A DNA stretch of 64,000 nt, taken from contig NZ_BNBC01000004.1 of the NCBI RefSeq assembly GCF_014654675.1, positions 164,871 to 228,870 of the forward strand, in the 5' to 3' direction. Within the stretch, counting starts at the first letter, position 1; each line of letters opens with the position of its first letter. The translations under genes and the position numbers were made by a program. The stretch comes from Streptomyces spiralis (GTDB lineage Bacteria > Actinomycetota > Actinomycetes > Streptomycetales > Streptomycetaceae). The notes beneath the pieces are model-generated. The model was not told the DNA's origin, made no database searches, and saw nothing but the letters and a program-made list of their open reading frames with translations. Below are positions 53,656-64,000 of this stretch, piece by piece.

Positions 53656-54354
53656 AGAGGGTCCTCTCTCTCCACGGAAGAAGCCACGGCCACGGGGGCA
53701 GCTGTCGTGCGTCCAGCCGACTGATCGTTCTCCAGGACAACACAAGAGGACTCGGCGGTTGCAAGGAGAGGCACAGGAGACGGTCTCGATTCCGCATACC
53801 TGAAAGGGCCTTCGTGACGGACGATGGGGGCACACCGTCCAAGGTGTTTTGGGTCCGGGTTCCCCAGCCGCTCTTTGTGGGCGGTTCAGCGCAGTGCGTC
53901 GAGGGCGGCGACGATGTCGGAGGGCTCGGCGCGGGTGGTGTAGTCGGTGGTGATGAAGGCCCAACGGCCGCGCTCCAGGGTGCCCGTGTGCGTACCGCAC
54001 GGTCCTCGACCCGCAGATGACGTCGGCGCCGCAGCCCCATCGGGTGGACGGCCGTCGCCTCGTAGAAGGGCCGCGCCGCGTCCGCTCGCCAGTCGACGAG
54101 CAGCGGCAGGTACCGGTCACCCACGTGCAGGCCCAGCCGTCCGATGTGCAGGGCGGTTCCGTCCGCGCCGTCGATCCGGCCGAAGGCCAACCCCTCCTCA
54201 GTCGGTCGCCCGGGCCTGGTTCGCCGTCATGTCTGCGGAGGGTTTTGACGAAGTGCTCGCGGTCGGTGAAGGTGACGTCGTGCCACGTGGAGTCGATGGT
54301 GTGAGCCGACAGGTGTGGCCCCTCGGCACCCTACTTGTCGGCTCCGGCAGCGTT
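53656..54354. other. Remnant-rich gap
   Basis: A 699-bp region with no intact gene. From right to left: a short minus-strand frame STWHDVTFTDREHFVKTLRR (near 54230-54300), the HelD/HelR-like fragment (about 53995-54190), and a frame RWAFITTDYTTRAEPSDIV ending at a stop at 53886. The first and third are not assigned. Confidence 0.6.
53995..54190 (-). pseudogene. Fragment of a HelD/HelR-type UvrD-like helicase
   Basis: The minus-strand sequence FGRIDGADGTALHIGRLGLH, VDWRADAARPFYEATAVHPM and GLRRRRHL matches the N-terminal region of actinobacterial HelD/HelR proteins (FGRLD..G..HIGR...VDWRA.AARPFY.A). These ATPases release stalled RNA polymerase and HelR confers rifampicin tolerance. Only about 65 residues remain, with no helicase motifs and no valid start. 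Confidence 0.78.
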
Positions 54355-55854
54355 CTATGAGCGCGTCGCCTCGTAGTCGGGGACTGTGGCCGGGGTGGTC
54401 ATGGTCCGGGTTGCCGGGCGCATGGTGAGGATCAGTACGGCCAGCCCGGCGAAGACGAGTGCGGCGACGACACCGGTGAGGTGCAGGCCGGCGGTGAACG
54501 CCTCCCTCGCGGTGTGGAGCAGGCCGGCGCCCTGGCGGGCGGGAAGGTGTCGGCCGGCGGCGACCGCGTCGGCCAGCGAGTCGGACGTGCCGTCCATCCG
54601 GCTGCGGTAGACCACCGCGGCCACCACGCCGAGCAGGGCGAAGCCGAGAGAGCCGCCGAAGTAGTTGCCGGTCTCCGACATCGACGCTGCCGACCCGGCG
54701 CGCTCCGGCGGTACGGACCCGACGATCAGCCCGGTGCCCAGCGCGAACAGCGGCCCGGTGCCCAGCGCCAGTACGGCGATGCCGGTCATCACCAGCGGCA
54801 GGGCGCGCGAACCGTCGACGCCGACCAGCAGGAGGCCGCCCAGCGCCGAGACCACCAGCCCGCCGGCGATCGCGGTCGTCTGCTTCATCCGCCTGGCCAG
54901 CGCCGGTGCTGCCATGGTGCCGGCCGCCACGCCCAGGCCCATGGGTGCGAACAGCACCGCCGCCGCGGCCGGGGAGTGGCCCAGCACGTTTTGCAGGTAC
55001 TGGGTCACCTGGAGCCCCGTCCCGGCCATGGCGATGCCGGCGAAGACCAGTGAGAGGAGCACGGCCGTGAACGGACGATTGCGCAGCAGTCGCAGGTCCA
55101 GCAGCGGCGTGGCCAGCCGCAGCTGCCGCCGTACGAACACGAATCCGATGGCTGCGCCCACGGCGAGGGCGGCGGCCGGCACGAGCGGCGCGCTCTCGGC
55201 GGCCAGCTGCTTGATGCCGTAGACCATCAGCAGTACCGCTGCGAGCGACATGCCCACGCTGGCCGGGTCCAGCCGTCCGGCCCGGTCACTGCGGAACTCC
55301 GGCAGCAGGACCGGCCCTGCGATCAGCAGCAACGCCATCGCCGGCACCGAGACCAGAAACACCGACCCCCACCAGAAGTACTGGAGCAGGAACCCGGCAA
55401 GCACGGGTCCGATCGCGCCGCCGGCGAACTGACAGGTCGCCCACATCGCGATCGCCTTCCCGCGTCGGCGTTCGTCGCGGAACATGTTGGTGATCAACGC
55501 CAGGGTCGACGGCGCCAGAGTCGCGCCGGCGACACCGAGCAGCGCACGCGCGACGATCAGCATCCGCGGGTCGACTGCGAACGCGGCCACGACCGACAGC
55601 ACCGCGAACGCCGCCGCCCCGATCATCAGCAGCCGCCGGCGGCCGATCCGGTCGCCGAGCGTACCCATCGTGATGACCAGGGCGGCCACCACGAAGCCGT
55701 AACTGTCACTGATCCACAGTTGCTCGACGCTGTCCGCCCCCAGGTCGGCGCTCAGCCGCGGGAGCGCGAGGAGCAGCGCCGTCGTGTCCAACGCGACGAG
55801 GAAAGTCGGCAGCATGAGGAGGACCAGCCCCAGCCACGCCCGATTGACTCGCAT
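54355..55854 (-). CDS. MFS transporter (DHA2, 14-TM type)
   Basis: A 499-residue MFS protein with 14 predicted helices. Motifs: LDTTALLLALPRLSADLG near 20-37, the A-motif GTLGDRIGRRRLLM near 64-77, and GVAGATLAPSTLALI near 104-118 (motif C region). It fits the EmrB/QacA-type drug:proton antiporters. ATG 55854. It is divergent from the YCII-ECF sigma pair, with a 10-bp inverted repeat between them. Confidence 0.93.
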   Translation of the reverse strand: MRVNRAWLGLVLLMLPTFLVALDTTALLLALPRLSADLGADSVEQLWISDSYGFVVAALVITMGTLGDRIGRRRLLMIGAAAFAVLSVVAAFAVDPRMLIVARALLGVAGATLAPSTLALITNMFRDERRRGKAIAMWATCQFAGGAIGPVLAGFLLQYFWWGSVFLVSVPAMALLLIAGPVLLPEFRSDRAGRLDPASVGMSLAAVLLMVYGIKQLAAESAPLVPAAALAVGAAIGFVFVRRQLRLATPLLDLRLLRNRPFTAVLLSLVFAGIAMAGTGLQVTQYLQNVLGHSPAAAAVLFAPMGLGVAAGTMAAPALARRMKQTTAIAGGLVVSALGGLLLVGVDGSRALPLVMTGIAVLALGTGPLFALGTGLIVGSVPPERAGSAASMSETGNYFGGSLGFALLGVVAAVVYRSRMDGTSDSLADAVAAGRHLPARQGAGLLHTAREAFTAGLHLTGVVAALVFAGLAVLILTMRPATRTMTTPATVPDYEATRS

Positions 55855-55912
55855 ATCCGGAACTCTCCGTTCTCTCGACGTTTCGCCTGTTGGTCGGAGC
55901 GGCCGAGAGATC

Positions 55913-55957
55913 CTTGACATCGGATTCGTGCGAGATTTTCCGGTGGTCGATGTCAAG
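55913..55957. promoter_or_regulatory. Inverted repeat between MFS and YCII-sigma genes
   Basis: Perfect 10-bp arms cttgacatcg (55913-55922) and cgatgtcaag (55948-55957) flank a 25-bp centre. Each arm includes TTGACA, a good -35 hexamer on its own strand, so two divergent promoters or one shared operator may be here. Confidence 0.55.
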
Positions 55958-56026
55958 ACGGCGACGGCGGCTCCGACCACCGGGCGAAGGGCCCCGCCGG
56001 GGCTCGCGGACCACGAGGAGTACGAC

Positions 56027-56398
56027 ATGCAGTTCCTGATCAGCCTGCACATCAACCCGGCCGTCCTGGACGCGCTGACCGACGAGGAGAAGGCGGCGAT
56101 CGGTGAAGGCCACGGCAAGTTCATCGAGGCGCTGAAGCAGTCCGGCGAGTTCATCACCACGCAGGCCCTCGTCGACCCGTCCCAGGCGGCCGTGGTGACC
56201 GTGCGCGACGGTCAGCCGGTGGTGACCGACGGGCCTTTCCTCGAGGCCAAGGAGCATCTGGGTGGCTTCTACCTGATCGACTGCGAGAACAAGGAGCGGG
56301 CGATCGAGCTGGCGGCGCAGATCCCGGACGCCGCGATCGAGGGTCTGGGCGTCGAGGTGCGGCAGGTGATGTTCGCTGACGGACACTTGGAGGCATGA
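56027..56398 (+). CDS. YCII-related (DGPF) protein, ECF42 partner
   Basis: A 123-residue YCII/DGPF-domain protein. MQFLISLHINPAVLDALTDE starts it. The family motif is VVTDGPFLEAKEHLGGFYLI near 73-92. It precedes and overlaps by 4 bp (ATGA) a sigma factor of ECF42 type, whose group is defined by association with such genes. The protein may be a small ligand-binding enzyme or sensor tied to that sigma factor. cgaggag lies before ATG 56027. Confidence 0.9.
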   Translation: MQFLISLHINPAVLDALTDEEKAAIGEGHGKFIEALKQSGEFITTQALVDPSQAAVVTVRDGQPVVTDGPFLEAKEHLGGFYLIDCENKERAIELAAQIPDAAIEGLGVEVRQVMFADGHLEA

Positions 56399-57609
56399 CA
56401 GCACCGGCCATCGAGGACCTGCTGCGGGAACTGACGCCGCAGGTCCTCGGCACGCTCGTACGCCGCCACGGCCAGTTCGAAGGATGTGAGGACGCCGTGC
56501 AGGAGGCCGTCCTCGCCGCCACCGTGCAGTGGCCGGCCGACGGAGTGCCGGACAATCCGCGCGGCTGGCTGATGACCGTCGCGTCCCGACGGCTCATCGA
56601 CCGGATGCGCAGCGACCACGCGCGCCGCGAGCGGGAGTCGGTGGCGGCCGCCGCCGAGGTGGTGCCCGAAGACGTACCGGACACGGACGACACGCTCGTC
56701 CTGCTGTTCCTGTGCTGCCATCCGACACTGACTCCGGCCTCTCAGACAGCGCTGACGCTGCGGGCGATCGGCGGCCTCACCACGGCTGAGATCGCCCGCG
56801 CGTTCCTGGTGCCGGAGGCCACGATGGCGGCCAGGATCAGCCGGGCCAAGCAGCGCATCAAGGCCGCCGGCAGCACGTTCACCCTGCCGGAGGGCGCGAA
56901 GCTGGAGGAGCGGCTACGGGTCGTCCTGCACGTGCTGTACCTGATCTTCAACGAGGGCTACACCGCCTCCTCGGGCAGCGAGCTGCACCGCGCCGACCTG
57001 GCGCAGGAGGCGATCCGGCTGGCCCGGATGGTGCACGCGCAAATGCCCGAGGACGGCGAGGTCACCGGGCTGCTCGCGCTGATGCTGCTGACCCACGCCC
57101 GTCGGCAGGCACGTACGACGGCGGCCGGCGACCTGATCCCACTGGACGAACAGGATCGTACGAAGTGGGACCGCGAGCTGATCGAAGAGGGCACCGAGCT
57201 GGTCAAGGCGTCGCTGGCCGGCCCGGCACTGGGGCCTTACCAACTGCAGGCCGCCATCGCCGCCACGCACGCCGACGCCGCCACCGCCGAGGAGACCAAC
57301 TGGCCACAGGTGCATGCCCTCTACCTGATTCTCGAACGGATCGCACCCAACCCCGTGGTCACGCTCAACCGGGCCATCGCGCTCGCCGAGACCGAGGGCC
57401 CGACGGCCGGGCTGGCCCTGCTGTCCACCTTGGACAGCGACGCGAGGATGGCCGGGCATCACCGGCTGCTGTCCGTACGGGCGCATCTGCTGGAGCAGAT
57501 CGGCGACACGGCCGGGGCCTACGAGCACTACCGGCGCGCCGCGAAGGCCACCGCCAGCCTCGCCGAGCGGCGCTATCTGGAGTCACGGGCCGGCCGGGTA
57601 AGACCATAG
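56395..57609 (+). CDS. ECF42-type RNA polymerase sigma factor with C-terminal TPR-like domain
   Basis: A 404-residue sigma factor, much longer than a basic ECF sigma. The sigma2 region lies near 25-85 (FEGCEDAVQEAVLAATVQWP), sigma4 near 115-165 (LTLRAIGGLTTAEIARAFL, then HTH ATMAARISRAKQRIK). The C-terminal ~230 residues carry the family TPR-like helical domain (LYLIFNEGYTA, YQLQAAIAATHA, NPVVTLNRAIALAE). No anti-sigma gene is nearby, as expected for ECF42. Confidence 0.93.
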   Translation: MTAPAIEDLLRELTPQVLGTLVRRHGQFEGCEDAVQEAVLAATVQWPADGVPDNPRGWLMTVASRRLIDRMRSDHARRERESVAAAAEVVPEDVPDTDDTLVLLFLCCHPTLTPASQTALTLRAIGGLTTAEIARAFLVPEATMAARISRAKQRIKAAGSTFTLPEGAKLEERLRVVLHVLYLIFNEGYTASSGSELHRADLAQEAIRLARMVHAQMPEDGEVTGLLALMLLTHARRQARTTAAGDLIPLDEQDRTKWDRELIEEGTELVKASLAGPALGPYQLQAAIAATHADAATAEETNWPQVHALYLILERIAPNPVVTLNRAIALAETEGPTAGLALLSTLDSDARMAGHHRLLSVRAHLLEQIGDTAGAYEHYRRAAKATASLAERRYLESRAGRVRP

Positions 57610-58928
57610 CCACCGCCGATGCGGCGTCGGGGGGAGCCTTCGGCAGTCGTACCGCGCACCAAGCGCCGCTCCAGTGGTCGGATCAGCGCGGACGCGGTCA
57701 GTGCCAGGCAGCCCACGACTGCCCAGGGAAGCACGTGGTGCACGCCGTACAGGACGCCGAACAGGCCGGGGGTGACCATGTCGGCCGTGGCGAAGGAGTA
57801 CTGGAACGCCCCCATATAGGTTCCCCGCAGCCCCGCGGGAGCCGCCTCCGAGCCCAGCGCGGTCGAGGCCGGTCCGTGCACCATCTCCGCCGCCGCCCAC
57901 AGCAGCATCGCCGGCGCGAGGTAGAGGATCAGCAGCGGACCGCGGGGCAGCAGCACCGCCAGGGCGGCGGCCGCGCACCAGGCCGCCCACAGCCGGCCGC
58001 CCAGGGCCATGGCACCACCGCGGGAGGCGCGCCGTCGGGCGCGGCGGGTGACCTCGGCCGTACAGGTGGCCACGACCGCCGTGGTGAGAGTGAGGAGGGC
58101 GCCGACCGTCCAACCGGGGGCGTGCAGTGCGCGGATGACATAAACGGGTGTCGCCACGGCGAGGAAGACCGTGCAGATGTTGAACAGGACGTTCACGCCG
58201 ATCAGCCCCAGATACGGCCGGTCGCGCAGCAACTGCCGTACCCCGTCCCGGGATCCCCGGGCATGTCCGTCGGCGGGGCGGTGCGCGCCGCGGACGAACA
58301 GCGTGACGGTCACCGCCGCGGCGATGAAGGAGATCGCGTCCGTCAGCACCATGCCCCGGTAGGCGTGCTGGGAGGCGGTCGCCAGCAGCAGGCCCGCGAG
58401 TACGGTCCCGATGCCGGTGCCGGCCGCCCGGATCATGCCCGCCCGGGCGAACCACTGGTCCTGTGCGCTGTCGTCCGCCTGCTCGGCGATCAGCGTGAAC
58501 ACCGACGACCAGTACGTGCGCAGGCCGACCGCCTCGAACAGCGCGGCGAGGAACAGCGAGATCGGACCGGCCACGGTCAGGTACAGGAAGAACCCGGCGG
58601 CCTGTATCAGCTGCCCGGCGATCACCACGGGCCGCGGTACGATGCGGTCGGCGATCCGGCCGACGAGCAGCGGCAGCGGCAGCGAGCAGGCGGTGGCGGC
58701 GGTCAGCAGCAGGCCGACGCCGGCTTCCGACAGGTCGGTGACGCTGAGGAAGTAGACCATGGACAGCGGGAGATACAGCCCGGTGCCGATGGCGTCGACG
58801 GCCAGGGCCACCGGTATCGCCCAGGCCGCGCCGTCACGGGCCCGTGGCAACCGCACGGCGTGCCAGCGGCGGCGAATGCCCCCGTTCGTGGGCACTGAGC
58901 GCCCTCCCGTCCTGTCCGGGGTGGTCAT
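57573..58928 (-). CDS. MFS transporter (12-TM)
   Basis: A 451-residue MFS transporter. Helices span about 35-435, with motif A-like GRIADRIVPRPV near 85-96. The Arg-rich N-terminus is cytoplasmic. It may export a drug or metabolite. Its 3' end overlaps the convergent sigma gene's 3' end by 37 bp, so one of the two tails is antisense to the other. Confidence 0.9.
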   Translation of the reverse strand: MTTPDRTGGRSVPTNGGIRRRWHAVRLPRARDGAAWAIPVALAVDAIGTGLYLPLSMVYFLSVTDLSEAGVGLLLTAATACSLPLPLLVGRIADRIVPRPVVIAGQLIQAAGFFLYLTVAGPISLFLAALFEAVGLRTYWSSVFTLIAEQADDSAQDQWFARAGMIRAAGTGIGTVLAGLLLATASQHAYRGMVLTDAISFIAAAVTVTLFVRGAHRPADGHARGSRDGVRQLLRDRPYLGLIGVNVLFNICTVFLAVATPVYVIRALHAPGWTVGALLTLTTAVVATCTAEVTRRARRRASRGGAMALGGRLWAAWCAAAALAVLLPRGPLLILYLAPAMLLWAAAEMVHGPASTALGSEAAPAGLRGTYMGAFQYSFATADMVTPGLFGVLYGVHHVLPWAVVGCLALTASALIRPLERRLVRGTTAEGSPRRRIGGGYGLTRPARDSR

Positions 58929-59109
58929 CGGAACCCGCCGGACACAACCGCAGGCGTACGTTCATGTCAACGGAGATTTCCGGGCCGAAGGACGTCGGCG
59001 AAGGCATCGCGCACCGACCAGCGGCACTCCTCGGATTCAATTCCGTTGCAGGCGGGGGATTCCAGGGAGTTGTCCGGCCACCGCCTGGAGGGCAGGCTCG
59101 GCGAGGGAG

Positions 59110-59300
59110 CGCAGGGCGTCGTCGGCGGCCACGCCGTTGCCGGGGACACCGTTGTGGTCGGCTGGTCCGACGTCGACGCGTAACTTCTACGCGTTCGACG
59201 CGGCGAGCGGCAACCAGCGTTGGCGCGCTCCGCAGGCACCGGCCGGCGCCTGCACCCGCGGTGCCCCCGCCCCTTCCTCGCCCGCCGGCACGAAGATCAC
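59110..59300 (+). pseudogene. PQQ/beta-propeller repeat fragment
   Basis: Across a frame change, the plus strand encodes GDTVVVGWSDVDA, then NFYAFDAASGNQRWRAP. This is the typical propeller blade (VYVGS.DG.FYALDAATG..RW) of PQQ-like and AfsK-type extracellular domains. There is no start, no second blade in frame and no stop context. The rest of the gap 58929-59364 shows no gene. Confidence 0.6.
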
Positions 59301-59364
59301 CGCTCCGGGGCCCACCTCGGCTGACCACGGTCGTTCGGGACCCCCGGTGGCCGGGTTCGGTGGG

Positions 59365-60015
59365 TCAGCGGGTGGCTTCCTCGGGGGTGGGTGAGGAGAC
59401 GAGGCCGTGCAGCATCAGGTCGAGGGCGGCGAGCAGTTCCTTCGTCAGTGTGCCGGTCGGGCCGTCGGGGCGACCGCACCAGCGGTAGAGGGCGCCGAGG
59501 TAGATGTCACGCAGGGCGTTGCCCGCGTGCTCGGGGGCGACGTGCTCGCGGAACTCGCCGCGCTGCATGCCGGTGGCCGCGATCTGGGCGAACAGGTCGG
59601 CGAGGTAGGGCTCCTCGACCAGGGGGTGTCCCGCGCGGACCCAGGCCATGAGCAGGGCCCCGGTCTCCTTCTGGTGCTCCTCGCTCATCCGGCCGAGAAC
59701 CGTCATGCAGCGGCGCAGTTGTTCGGCGGCCGAGCCGCCGCCGCGGCCGTCCGAGGTCAGGGCGGTCGTGAGGGCGCTGCGTCGCTTCTCCCCCCAGGTG
59801 CTGAGCAGGTCTTCCTTGTGCTGGAAGTAGTTGAAGAAGGTGCCGCGCGCGACGTCGGCCCGCTCCGCGATCTCGTCGATGGAGGTTTCGTCGTAGCCCT
59901 GCTCCGTGAACAGGGTGAGGGCCGCGTCGTAGAGCCGCTCCTTCGTCCTGATCTTGTTGCGTTCCCGTCGGCCCAGTGTGGCCGGCGCCTGGTCCACTGC
60001 TCCCGTCGCGCTCAC
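59365..60015 (-). CDS. TetR-family transcriptional regulator
   Basis: A 216-residue TetR protein. HTH: LYDAALTLFTEQGYDETSID, then EIAERADVARGTFFNYFQHK, near 28-67. Helical ligand-binding domain follows (about 75-210), with GALLMAWVRAG near 119. GTG 60015 has a GCGGAG ribosome site. A 27-bp dyad lies 52 bp upstream. It sits downstream of the PKS gene on the same strand and may regulate it or itself. Confidence 0.9.
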   Translation of the reverse strand: MSATGAVDQAPATLGRRERNKIRTKERLYDAALTLFTEQGYDETSIDEIAERADVARGTFFNYFQHKEDLLSTWGEKRRSALTTALTSDGRGGGSAAEQLRRCMTVLGRMSEEHQKETGALLMAWVRAGHPLVEEPYLADLFAQIAATGMQRGEFREHVAPEHAGNALRDIYLGALYRWCGRPDGPTGTLTKELLAALDLMLHGLVSSPTPEEATR

Positions 60016-60066
60016 AGTGACTCCGCTCTGCTGGTTGGCGATCAGATCCCTCCCCCTCCAGATTGA

Positions 60067-60093
60067 TGTACCACAGTTTAAGTATGTTGTACA
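60067..60093. promoter_or_regulatory. Putative TetR operator
   Basis: TGTACCACA (60067-60075) and TGTTGTACA (60085-60093) form an inverted repeat with one mismatch around a 9-bp centre, in the gap before the tetR-like start. The surrounding AT content is unusually high. Confidence 0.55.
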
Positions 60094-60193
60094 GTCGAAG
60101 TTGGAGGGGGTAGGGGTACTTCCTGAAGTGCCGAGCGTTCGCGGCCGACTCCGCCGGAGCCGGTGGTTCATGACGGGGTGTCGGACGCCGGCG

Positions 60194-64000
<3,807 letters not shown>

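Overview
The window is high-GC actinobacterial DNA, almost certainly a Streptomyces chromosome. Third codon positions are nearly all G/C. Many products belong to families typical of Streptomyces: SAV_915, DUF6397, DUF5709, a stand-alone roadblock protein, an srsABC-like type III polyketide operon, and an ECF42-type sigma factor with a YCII partner. I find no rRNA, tRNA, CRISPR array or insertion sequence. The density of gene remnants and the rare TTA codons in polyketide genes suggest a chromosome arm rather than the core, but that is inference.

Layout. 1-3260: xylose catabolism (a partial ROK repressor and xylB, divergent from xylA). 3534-7690: SWIM-domain protein coupled to a SNF2-family helicase. 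8029-9418: fatty-acid desaturase and a small membrane protein. 9423-15756: small regulators, hydrolases and orphan proteins, including two frame-broken genes. 15775-21025: acyl-CoA thioesterase, a large DEAD/DEAH helicase with a DUF3516-like tail, a DUF457 membrane protein, zinc-free ribosomal protein L31 and DUF5709. 21488-28899: a heterodimeric ABC exporter with one degenerate ATP site, an L,D-transpeptidase-like lipoprotein, and a MarR regulator divergent from a second ABC exporter. 29011-32666: flavin monooxygenase, YjbQ, DUF2071, hemerythrin. 32752-36375: UbiA-type prenyltransferase divergent from a phenolic-lipid operon (type III PKS, methyltransferase, FAD hydroxylase). 36715-43591: metallo-hydrolase, STAS-like protein, SDR, universal stress protein, SAV_915 with diaminopimelate decarboxylase, and DUF347.

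43696-50873 is the most system-like region. A minus-strand run encodes an MGDG-synthase-like glycosyltransferase, polysaccharide deacetylase, DedA protein, PAP2 phosphatase, response regulator and histidine kinase, mostly with 4-bp start/stop overlaps. It is divergent from a BlaI-type repressor and an M56-type membrane metallopeptidase. BlaI-like TAC/GTA dyads lie in the divergent promoter and again inside the run, just before dedA. I read it as a BlaI-controlled envelope-lipid or glycolipid remodelling locus.

50874-59364 mixes intact genes (alpha/beta hydrolase, MerR, lipoprotein, two MFS transporters, YCII plus ECF sigma) with decayed pieces: a tsaD fragment, a HelD/HelR-like helicase fragment and a PQQ-propeller fragment. 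59365-64000 holds a TetR regulator and the 3' part of a type I polyketide synthase (KS-AT-degenerate DH-ACP) that runs off the right edge. The only in-frame TTA (bldA) codons I found are in the srsB-like methyltransferase and in this PKS, so both polyketide loci may be developmentally gated.
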